Positions 31,875 through 37,834 of a stretch of 37,834 nucleotides of DNA are shown one piece after another. The stretch comes from Zoogloea sp. (lineage in GTDB: Bacteria; Pseudomonadota; Gammaproteobacteria; Burkholderiales; Rhodocyclaceae): NCBI GenBank assembly GCA_009026175.1, contig WBTZ01000040.1, forward strand, positions 1 through 37,834. Reading direction: 5' to 3'. A model generated the notes under the pieces. That model did no database searches. It had not been told where the DNA came from and worked only from the letters and a program-made list of their open reading frames with translations. A program made the position numbers and the translations under genes. Position 1 is the first letter of the stretch, and each line of letters begins with the position of its first letter.

Positions 31875-33773
31875 CTAGAAATAATGCTGCCAGCCGATGC
31901 TGATGCGCCGGTCGGCTTCGTCCTCGCCGGCCTGCTCGATGCGGGTCCGGGCGTAGCCGGCGACCAGATTGTCGCGGGGGCCGAGGCTTTGCCGCAGGTT
32001 GGCCTGCAGCTGGCTGCGCTGCAGGCGGTTGTCATGGAACCATTGATGCCCCGCCTCGAGCTGCAGGCGCAGTCCGGGGGCCGCGTCCCACAGCAGGCCG
32101 GTCAGGGGGCCGCTGCCGATGGCCCAGTGCTTGTCCAGCTTGCCGTGGACCACGAACTGGTTTTCCAGGAAGACGTAGCCGATCAGCCGGCCCATCCGGC
32201 CTTCCCATTCCCAGGCGGCGCCGGGGCCGCCTGCCAGGGTGGGGGAGGTGGCCCGGCTGGCGCCCAGGCTGCGCTCCCAGCCGAAGCGGACCTTCCACGA
32301 GAGGGGCTGGGTCCAGCTCTGCCGAGGGGCGACCGACACGATGTCCACCGGCAGGAAACGGTCGATCCGCCAGCCCTGGCCCTGGCGCTGGCTGGCGGCG
32401 AGGTCGAAGAAGCGGATCTGGGCGCCCCGGGCATAGCCGGCCTCCGGGTCGAGGAGGTCGTGGTAGGCCGGGCGCAGGTCCAGGAACAGGGTCGGGTCGC
32501 CGCCCAGGCTGCCGGTGCCGAGGCCGAAGCGGCCGGAGGCGTGGCCCTGCTCCGGACGGGGCGGTGCAGGGGGCTGGCCGACGTCGATGGTCGGCAGGGT
32601 GCTGCGCACGGTCTGGATGCTGCGCAGGCGGGCGAGGGCCTCGTCCTGCCCCAGCTTGCCCGCATGACCGCGGTAGGACACCAGCCGGTCGGCGAACTCG
32701 AGCTGTTCGATGGCGCGCGGGTCGCGGCCGAGGCTGGCCGGGGGGCGCTGGCCGTCAGCCACGGCCAGTGCGGCCTGCATCTCTTCGGCGGAGAGGCGTC
32801 CGGCCCGGTAGGCCAGCTCGGTGCCGGCGGCAGGGCGGAAGACGGCGCCGGCGACAAGGCCGGGGACGGCCACTACGCCCTTGACCGTGTCGACCGGAAT
32901 GGCGGACAGCGGGAAGCGCTGGGCGGTGCGCAGGCCGGGCCTGGCCACGTCCAGCAGGCGCAGGATCATGTAGGAGCAGTTCTCGTCGAAGAACCAGTAG
33001 TCGAAGCGGGTGGCGCCGATCTCCCAGGCGTGGCGGAGCAGCTGGCGGGTTTCGTCGGTGCTGAGGGTGAGCGGGTATTCCCACACGTCCCGGCTCTCCA
33101 TGTCGCTGTACTCGCGCACCTTGGCGTAATACGGCGAGCTGGACAGAATGCCCGGATACAGGCCGGTGAGGCCCTTCATGGCAAAGGTGAAGCCGTCCGT
33201 CGCGTCGGCCTTGGCGGCGTAGTTGACCGTGTAGGCGAGCAGGCGGGTGGCCTCGCTTTGGCCGGCTGTGTCGATGCGCAGCAGGGTGTGGCCGAACATC
33301 GAGGCCGGGCTGTTGACGTAGGCGGACGGGAAGATCAGCGTGGCGCCGGCCGGGTTGATGCCGGCCATCCAGGCTTCCAGGCGCGGGCAGGGCTGGTCCG
33401 GCCACGGGGCGGCGTCGGGCAGGCGGGATTTGAGCCAGTGGTAGCGGGCCGGGAAGCGGCACTGGGGGTGATCATCCGGGGCTTCGGGGCGCGCCGGGGA
33501 GAGCAGGGCGGCCAGGCTGGCATCGAGTTCGGCCGCCGGATCGTGGGCGCCGCCGGAGTCCAGGAAGAAGCCGGGGTCGTCGGCCAGGCTGCGCCAGCGG
33601 CCGCTGATGGGGGCCGGGGCATAGTGCAGCAGGTCGATCCAGGCGGGATCGGCGGCGAGCTTGCGTTCCCTGGCTTCCTGTACGGCCGGGAGCGGGGGGC
33701 TGGCCGAGGCGGGCGGGGTGCCCAGGGCCAGGCCCAGACCCAGTCCCGCGGCGATGAGGGGAAGACGTCTCAT
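31875..33773 (-). CDS. DUF4105 (Lnb N-terminal-like) protein with C-terminal outer-membrane barrel
   Basis: The 632-residue precursor has a signal peptide ending near residue 24. The periplasmic part holds the DUF4105 core, with VNSPASMFGHTLLRI (His162) and DYWFFDENCSYMILRLLD (Cys266). A cysteine and histidine at these positions suggest an acyl-enzyme type catalyst; in Bacteroides, DUF4105 proteins include the lipoprotein N-acyltransferase Lnb. The last 250 or so residues look like alternating beta strands and end in RISIGWQHYF, with the terminal phenylalanine typical of outer-membrane barrels. Function here is unknown. The ATG at 33773 follows a terminator T-tract by one base; a GTG seven codons upstream lies inside the hairpin. 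It precedes the pigment operon on the same strand. Confidence 0.85.
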   Translation of the reverse strand: MRRLPLIAAGLGLGLALGTPPASASPPLPAVQEARERKLAADPAWIDLLHYAPAPISGRWRSLADDPGFFLDSGGAHDPAAELDASLAALLSPARPEAPDDHPQCRFPARYHWLKSRLPDAAPWPDQPCPRLEAWMAGINPAGATLIFPSAYVNSPASMFGHTLLRIDTAGQSEATRLLAYTVNYAAKADATDGFTFAMKGLTGLYPGILSSSPYYAKVREYSDMESRDVWEYPLTLSTDETRQLLRHAWEIGATRFDYWFFDENCSYMILRLLDVARPGLRTAQRFPLSAIPVDTVKGVVAVPGLVAGAVFRPAAGTELAYRAGRLSAEEMQAALAVADGQRPPASLGRDPRAIEQLEFADRLVSYRGHAGKLGQDEALARLRSIQTVRSTLPTIDVGQPPAPPRPEQGHASGRFGLGTGSLGGDPTLFLDLRPAYHDLLDPEAGYARGAQIRFFDLAASQRQGQGWRIDRFLPVDIVSVAPRQSWTQPLSWKVRFGWERSLGASRATSPTLAGGPGAAWEWEGRMGRLIGYVFLENQFVVHGKLDKHWAIGSGPLTGLLWDAAPGLRLQLEAGHQWFHDNRLQRSQLQANLRQSLGPRDNLVAGYARTRIEQAGEDEADRRISIGWQHYF

Positions 33774-33774
33774 G

Positions 33775-33801
33775 AAAAAGCCCTGTGCAGGCACAGGGCT
33801 T
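33775..33801 (-). terminator. Intrinsic terminator of the DUF3015 gene abutting the DUF4105 start
   Basis: A perfect inverted repeat (AAGCCCTGTGC / GCACAGGGCTT, 11 bases each, with a 2-base centre that in practice forms a 4-base loop) begins 18 bases after the DUF3015 stop. On the minus strand it ends in TTTTT, then C, then the ATG of the next gene. It is a clear intrinsic terminator by sequence. Confidence 0.8.
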
Positions 33802-33819
33802 GGTCCGGACTGCCGGGGC

Positions 33820-34302
33820 TCAGACCGCGTCGGCGTACTTCGCCAGGCGGGCGTCGGCCTGCAGGGCGGCCTTGAGTTGGGCGGCGATGGACTCGGCGGA
33901 ATCCACGGAGGCGAAGATCTCCGCGTGGTGGGCCTTGGTCAGGCTGACGAAGGCGGCCTTGTCGGCGGCATTGATCTTCAGCAGCGCTGCGAGGGCGTCG
34001 AGGGTCTCACCCTGGCCGGAGGCCGCGTCGCGGGCCAGCTGGGACTTGTTGCCGTCGATGAACAGGGCGGTCTTCCAGTTGGAAGACACGACGCCGTCCT
34101 GGCTGCAGCCCAGGGTGCCGGAGGTGATGCCGAAGGTCTGGTTGCCGAAGGTGCCGTTGGTGGTCACGGCGAGCACTTGCGGGCCGACGCCCTGCTGGCC
34201 TTCGAAGACCTTGGAGCCCAGGCCGCAGGAGCCGACGTTGTTGGCAGCCGCGAAGGCCGTGACGGGCAGGAATACAACCAGCGGAAACAGCAGTTTTTTC
34301 AT
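33820..34302 (-). CDS. DUF3015 periplasmic protein
   Basis: This 160-residue protein has a signal peptide cleaved near residue 18 (VTAFA/A). The mature part begins NNVGSCGLGSKVFEGQQG and includes ITSGTLGCSQDG, so two cysteines (about 26 and 65) may form a disulphide. The remainder is mostly helical. DUF3015 has no assigned function; family members often occur near outer-membrane or DUF4105-type genes, as here. A GAGGGT ribosome-binding site lies eight bases before the ATG. It is followed by an intrinsic terminator and preceded by a repeat-rich 141-base leader. Confidence 0.88.
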   Translation of the reverse strand: MKKLLFPLVVFLPVTAFAAANNVGSCGLGSKVFEGQQGVGPQVLAVTTNGTFGNQTFGITSGTLGCSQDGVVSSNWKTALFIDGNKSQLARDAASGQGETLDALAALLKINAADKAAFVSLTKAHHAEIFASVDSAESIAAQLKAALQADARLAKYADAV

Positions 34303-34340
34303 GGCGCTTACCCTCAGTTTGGTTATCTTTTGTCAGCACG

Positions 34341-34435
34341 GGCATCGCGTTGCAATCACGATGCCGACGGAATGGTAAGCGATTCCGTTTTTGCGGGGGT
34401 TCCGATTTGCAGGTTGCTGTTGTATTCCTGCAAAT
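34341..34435. repeat. Three perfect inverted repeats in the DUF3015 upstream region
   Basis: Within 95 bases between the chemotaxis gene and the DUF3015 gene lie three perfect inverted repeats. They are GGCATCG/CGATGCC (34341-34347 and 34359-34365), ACGGAAT/ATTCCGT (34367-34373 and 34382-34388, followed on the plus strand by TTTT) and ATTTGCAGG/CCTGCAAAT (34405-34413 and 34427-34435). The last lies 9 bases past the chemotaxis stop and may help end its transcript. The others may be operators or leader structure. Confidence 0.5.
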
Positions 34436-34443
34436 GACACCCT

Positions 34444-35670
34444 TCAGAAGAGGTCCACCTCGCCGGCGTTGACGTCGGTCTGCATCACCGATTCGAAGCG
34501 GATTGCCTCGGCCGAGCGGGACGAGGCCTGGAGCAGGGCCGACAGGGTCTCGATGCGCCGCTGGATGCGGGCGAGGCCGTCGCGCTCTTCCACGTCACGG
34601 TGCACATCGAAGAAGCCGTGGGCGTACTGGCTCATGAAATCGGTGTGCTGGCGCAGCTTGCCGAGCAACTGGCTGACGATGTCCTCGAACTGCATCGACA
34701 GCACGCCCTGCATCACCAGACGCTGGATGGCTTCGGAGACCTCGTTGATGCGTCGGGACTGCTCGCCGGCGCGCTGGGTGAGTTCCTGCATTTCACGGCC
34801 CATGGCCACGACGCTGTGCTGGGAGGCCTCTGCCCGGCTGATGTCGGTGGAGGCCGTGACGTCCACCGCGCTGCCCACGTCGTCGATGGCGGTATGGATT
34901 TCGTGGAGCAGGGTGTCGATCTGCTCGCTGAACTTCTCGGTGCGCTGGGCAAGCTTGCGCACCTCGTCGGCCACCACCGCGAAGCCGCGGCCGGCCTCTC
35001 CGGCGCGGGCCGCCTCGATGGCCGCGTTGAGGGCCAGCAGGCCGGTCTGGCTGTTGATCTGGTTGACCTCGGTCATCAGGCGGCTGACCGCATCCACCTT
35101 GCCGCGCATGGTGGTGAAGCGTTCTGCCACGTCGGCGCCGCTGGTCTTGAGCTGCTGGACGGTGGCCACGAAGGCGTTGAGGGTGCCGTGGGTTTCTTCG
35201 GCAAAGCGCTCCAGGCTGGAGTTGCGGGCGGCGCTGTCGTGGGCGCTGGAGAGGGTGACCAGCTCGTCGGCCAGTTGCTGCAGGGAGTCCGCATGGGCGC
35301 CGCCGTTGCCGGTGAGGCTGCGGTTGAGCTCGCCCAGGGCATTGGAGAAGACGTCCTGCATCTGGCCCAGGGATTCCCGCAGGCGGTTGAACTGGGTTTC
35401 GCTTTCCCCGGCGATCTGGGCGCACAGGCCGTCGTAGGCCTGCACGCCGTTGTTGATGCGCTCCCGCTGGAGCTGTTGATTGCGCCGCGCCCTGTTGCGG
35501 GCCTTGTGGCTGATCAGGGTCGCCGCCAGCAGGGACAGGATGGTGCCGACACCCAAGGCATAGGCCAGCCAGTCCGGCCCTCCGACCACAGTGTGGACGA
35601 TGCTGCCCACGGCGAAGAGGGTTCCGGACAGTATTGCAATGTCGTCGGCGCGAAGGGGCGATGCATGCAT
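34444..35670 (-). CDS. Methyl-accepting chemotaxis protein without a sensor domain
   Basis: The product has 408 residues from the chosen start. Two hydrophobic segments (about 9-29 and 34-54) are separated by only a few residues, so there is no periplasmic ligand domain; a long cytoplasmic helical region follows. The receptor tip reads [20 protein letters not shown] then [20 protein letters not shown], the CheA/CheW contact region. No HAMP domain is evident. The C-terminus ([20 protein letters not shown]) continues as coiled coil. The ATG at 35670 is chosen because a sigma-28-like promoter covers the longer TTG start at 35712. It may sense through a partner or through membrane or redox state. 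Confidence 0.9.
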   Translation of the reverse strand: MHASPLRADDIAILSGTLFAVGSIVHTVVGGPDWLAYALGVGTILSLLAATLISHKARNRARRNQQLQRERINNGVQAYDGLCAQIAGESETQFNRLRESLGQMQDVFSNALGELNRSLTGNGGAHADSLQQLADELVTLSSAHDSAARNSSLERFAEETHGTLNAFVATVQQLKTSGADVAERFTTMRGKVDAVSRLMTEVNQINSQTGLLALNAAIEAARAGEAGRGFAVVADEVRKLAQRTEKFSEQIDTLLHEIHTAIDDVGSAVDVTASTDISRAEASQHSVVAMGREMQELTQRAGEQSRRINEVSEAIQRLVMQGVLSMQFEDIVSQLLGKLRQHTDFMSQYAHGFFDVHRDVEERDGLARIQRRIETLSALLQASSRSAEAIRFESVMQTDVNAGEVDLF

Positions 35671-35701
35671 GAGTCGGTTCGGGCGGATGGCGTTGGCTAC
35701 T

Positions 35702-35728
35702 TTATCGACCAAGGCTGGGGCGACTTGA
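35702..35728 (-). promoter_or_regulatory. Candidate sigma-28 (FliA) promoter of the chemotaxis gene
   Basis: On the minus strand TCAA (35728-35725), exactly 15 bases, then GTCGATAA (35709-35702) matches the sigma-28 consensus TAAA-N15-GCCGATAA at 10 of 12 positions. It lies 32 bases upstream of the ATG at 35670. Chemoreceptor genes are classic members of the flagellar late regulon, which supports the call. Confidence 0.6.
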
Positions 35729-35763
35729 TGGGGGGTGTGATGAATGTCACGTCTGGCGCGGGC

Positions 35764-37143
35764 TTATGACGCAGATTTCAGCACCTTGCCGGGGTTCATC
35801 AGGTTCAAGGGGTCCAGCGCCGCCTTCACCGCCGCCATCACCGCCACGCCTTCACCATGCTCGGCCAGCAGGAAGTCGCACTTGCCGATCCCTATGCCAT
35901 GCTCGCCGGTGCAGGTGCCGTCGAGGGCCAGAGCGCATTCCACGATGCGCCGGCCGAGCTCTTCGGCGGCGTGCACCTGGGCGGGGTCGTCCGGGGTGGT
36001 GAGGATCACCACGTGGAAGTTGCCGTCGCCCACGTGGCCGACCACCGGTGCGGTGAGGCCGCTTTCGGCGATCGCCGCCTGGGCGCCGGCGATGGCTTCG
36101 GCGAGGCGCGAGATGGGCACGCAGACGTCGGTGGAGATGCCGCGGCTGCCGGGTTGCAGGGCCAGGCTGGCGTACAGCACGTCGTGGCGGGCCTGCCACA
36201 GGCGGCTGCGGTCTTCGGGCCGGGTGGCCCACTCGAAGCCCTGGCCGCCGTTGTCGGCGGCGATGTCCTGGACCGTGCGGGCCTGCTCTTCGACGCCGGT
36301 CGGCGAGCCGTGGAATTCGAAGAAGAGCATCGGCGATTCGGGCAGGCTGGTCTTGCTGTAGCGATTGACCGCATGCACGGTGAGGGCGTCGAGCAGCTCG
36401 ATGCGGGCCACCGGCACGCCCAGCTGGATCGTCTGGATCACCGTCTGCACGGCGCTGGCCACGTCCGGAAAGGAGCAGGTGGCACTGGAGACCGCTTCCG
36501 GCAGGGGATGCAGGCGCACGGTGACTTCGGTGATCACGCCGAGGGTGCCTTCCGCGCCCACGAACAGGCGGGTCAGGTCGTAGCCGGCCGATGACTTGCG
36601 CGCCCGGCCGCCGGTGCGGATGACCCGCCCGTCGGCCAGCACCACCTCCAGGGCCAGCACGTTCTCGCGCATGGTGCCGTAGCGCACGGCGTTGGTGCCG
36701 GAGGCGCGGGTCGAGGCCATGCCGCCCAGGGAGGCGTCGGCGCCCGGATCGATGGGGAAGAACAGCCCGCTGCCGTGCAGGGCCGCATTGAGGGTCTTGC
36801 GGGTCACGCCGGGCTGCACCACCGCGTCCATGTCCTCGTCGTGGATGGCCAGCACCTGGTTCATCTCGGACATGTCCAGGGTCAGGCCGCCGCGGGTGGC
36901 CAGGATGTGGCCTTCCAGGGAGCTGCCCACGCCGAAGGGAATCAGCGGTACCCGGTGGTCCCGGCACAGCTTCACCACCTCGACCACCTCGGCGGTCGAG
37001 TGGGGCCACACCACGCCATCGGGCAGGGCGTCGGGGAAGTGGGACTCGTCGTGGCCGTGATGGGCGCGTACTGCCTCTGCGGTGGAGAAGCGCTTGCCGA
37101 AGCGCTCGGACAACTGCTGGATCAGGGGTTCGGGCAAGGACAT
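35764..37143 (-). CDS. FAD-linked D-lactate dehydrogenase (cytochrome) type oxidase
   Basis: This 459-residue flavoprotein has an N-terminal FAD-binding domain of the PCMH type, with PFGVGSSLEGH (69-79) and GMASTRASGTNAVRYGTMRE (141-160). The C-terminal FAD-oxidase domain contains GHVGDGNFH (369-377) and GEHGIGIGK (413-421). This set is typical of D-lactate dehydrogenase (cytochrome) and of glycolate-oxidase subunit GlcD. The absence of glcE and glcF next to it favours the single-subunit D-lactate or 2-hydroxyacid enzyme, which passes electrons to cytochrome c or quinone. It is transcribed alone, divergently from ridA. Exact substrate is uncertain. Confidence 0.9.
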   Translation of the reverse strand: MSLPEPLIQQLSERFGKRFSTAEAVRAHHGHDESHFPDALPDGVVWPHSTAEVVEVVKLCRDHRVPLIPFGVGSSLEGHILATRGGLTLDMSEMNQVLAIHDEDMDAVVQPGVTRKTLNAALHGSGLFFPIDPGADASLGGMASTRASGTNAVRYGTMRENVLALEVVLADGRVIRTGGRARKSSAGYDLTRLFVGAEGTLGVITEVTVRLHPLPEAVSSATCSFPDVASAVQTVIQTIQLGVPVARIELLDALTVHAVNRYSKTSLPESPMLFFEFHGSPTGVEEQARTVQDIAADNGGQGFEWATRPEDRSRLWQARHDVLYASLALQPGSRGISTDVCVPISRLAEAIAGAQAAIAESGLTAPVVGHVGDGNFHVVILTTPDDPAQVHAAEELGRRIVECALALDGTCTGEHGIGIGKCDFLLAEHGEGVAVMAAVKAALDPLNLMNPGKVLKSAS

Positions 37144-37277
37144 GCTGGCGGCCGGAATGATTGAAAACGCTTAGGTTAGCGCCATTCCCTGCGTGCCACT
37201 ATCCAGTTCCCGGTAAACTTCCGGGTTCCTTGCAGTGCTTGACCCCCTGTTTCCGACCCTGTCCCACGGAGAGCTCC

Positions 37278-37658
37278 ATGCCCAAGCAGATCATCGCCAC
37301 GCCGAATGCCCCCGCCGCCATCGGCACCTATTCCCAGGCCGTGAAGGCCGGCAACACCGTGTACCTGTCCGGCCAGATCGGCCTGGACCCGGTCTCCATG
37401 CAGATGGTGGAGGGCTTCGAGGCCCAGACCGTGCGGGTCTTCGAGAACCTCAAGGCGGTGGCCGAGGCCTCCGGCGGCTCCCTGGCCGATGCGGTCAAGC
37501 TGACCATCTACCTGACCGACCTGGGCAACTTCGCCAAGGTCAATGAGGTGATGGCCCGTTACTTCGCCGAGCCCTATCCGGCCCGCGCCGCCGTGGGCGT
37601 GAAGGAACTGCCCCGCGGTGCCGTGGTGGAGGCCGATGCGATCCTGGTGATCGGCTGA
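37278..37658 (+). CDS. ridA: 2-iminobutanoate/2-iminopropanoate deaminase RidA
   Basis: The 126-residue product is a trimeric YjgF/YER057c/UK114 protein that hydrolyses reactive enamine/imine intermediates formed by PLP enzymes such as threonine dehydratase. The signature [20 protein letters not shown] (99-118) contains the substrate-binding arginine (Arg103) and the conserved glutamate. The N-terminus [20 protein letters not shown] is also canonical. A GGAG ribosome-binding site lies six bases before the ATG. The 134-base region upstream, shared with the divergent lactate dehydrogenase gene, shows no convincing promoter. It precedes recG by 23 bases. Confidence 0.96.
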   Translation: MPKQIIATPNAPAAIGTYSQAVKAGNTVYLSGQIGLDPVSMQMVEGFEAQTVRVFENLKAVAEASGGSLADAVKLTIYLTDLGNFAKVNEVMARYFAEPYPARAAVGVKELPRGAVVEADAILVIG

Positions 37659-37681
37659 GTCCTCCTCAGGTCCCCGCCGCC

Positions 37682-37834
37682 GTGAGCGTCGAGCCCGTCG
37701 CGCAAGCCGGCAGCGCCGCGCCTGCCGCTGCGTCGCCGCCCAAGAAGCCGGCGGCGCGGGGCTGGCCGGGCGTCGGGCCGCAGCTGGCCGAGCGCCTGGC
37801 GAAGATCGACGTTTTCTCGGCAGCCGACCTGATC
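37682..37834 (+). CDS. recG: ATP-dependent DNA helicase RecG, N-terminal part
   Basis: The first 51 codons run off the right edge. The GTG start is followed by a low-complexity Ala/Pro/Lys stretch (SAAPAAASPPKKPAARG) and then GWPGVGPQLAERLAKIDVFS, the helix-hairpin-helix-like start of the RecG wedge region (usual form GVGPKLAEKL followed by a leucine-rich segment). RecG remodels stalled replication forks. The ridA-recG order is common in betaproteobacteria. Start choice is tentative because no ribosome-binding site is clear and a GTG is needed; the helicase motifs lie outside the window. Confidence 0.8.
   Translation, partial: MSVEPVAQAGSAAPAAASPPKKPAARGWPGVGPQLAERLAKIDVFSAADLI

Noticed and set aside
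35671-35712. TTG start of the chemotaxis receptor
   Set aside because: It lies inside the candidate sigma-28 promoter and has no ribosome-binding site.
1-37834. Search for CRISPR arrays, tRNA or rRNA genes, insertion sequences, integrases or attachment sites
   Set aside because: No regularly spaced repeats, cloverleaf-like segments, transposase motifs or terminal inverted repeats were recognised by eye.

Overview
The window is about 70 % GC and coding-dense, with ATGA-type overlaps joining long runs of genes. It looks like the chromosome of a Gram-negative betaproteobacterium, most likely of the Rhodocyclales (Azospira/Azoarcus/Thauera type). The pointers are a full System I cytochrome c maturation operon, a fused indolepyruvate:ferredoxin oxidoreductase, a ridA-recG pair and an aryl polyene/xanthomonadin-type pigment cluster. 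The taxonomic placement is inference; no rRNA is present. I see no tRNA or rRNA genes, CRISPR arrays, insertion sequences or phage genes. No gene-free stretch exceeds about 235 bases.

Layout. (1) 1-6018, minus strand: ccmA-B-C-D-E-F-G-H and the start of ccmI, complete and in the usual order, preceded by a possible control site with two helically phased direct repeats. (2) 6139-8141, minus: an orphan ParA-type ATPase, a membrane-anchored SAM methyltransferase and a GNAT acetyltransferase. (3) 8235-11819, minus: a 1194-residue indolepyruvate ferredoxin oxidoreductase. (4) 12053-12754, plus: a PAP2-fold membrane protein. (5) 12920-17692, plus, the left arm of the pigment cluster: a FAD-dependent halogenase-like enzyme, a FkbO/Hyg5/XanB2-type chorismatase, a MipA/OmpV outer-membrane protein, a PlsC-type acyltransferase and a GT2 glycosyltransferase. 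(6) 17642-31737, minus, the right arm: in transcription order ACP, KS, ACP, membrane protein, acyl/aryl ligase, dehydratase, LpxL-type acyltransferase, LolA-like carrier, MMPL exporter, polysaccharide deacetylase, methyltransferase, KS, chain-length factor, dehydratase, ketoreductase and a cation/proton antiporter. The two arms converge and overlap by 51 bases. (7) 31875-35670, minus: a DUF4105 two-domain envelope protein, a DUF3015 periplasmic protein and a chemotaxis receptor with a sigma-28-like promoter. (8) 35764-37834: a D-lactate dehydrogenase-type flavoprotein (minus), then ridA and the start of recG (plus).

How the genes fit together. The pigment cluster can be read as a pathway. Chorismatase makes a hydroxybenzoate starter, and the ligase loads it onto an ACP. 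The KS/chain-length-factor pair and the second KS extend it, and the ketoreductase and two hot-dog dehydratases leave a conjugated polyene. The halogenase-like enzyme and the methyltransferase may decorate it. Glycosyl- and acyltransferases attach it to a lipid or sugar carrier, and the MMPL exporter, LolA-like carrier and MipA-like protein move it to the outer membrane. This resembles xanthomonadin (chorismate-derived starter, halogenated product) rather than the E. coli-type aryl polyene locus. The unusual additions are the antiporter, the deacetylase and the convergent overlapping arms. Regulatory candidates are an intrinsic-terminator hairpin in the leader of the right arm, preceded by a -10-like box framed by an inverted repeat, and a terminator that ends one base before the DUF4105 start codon.
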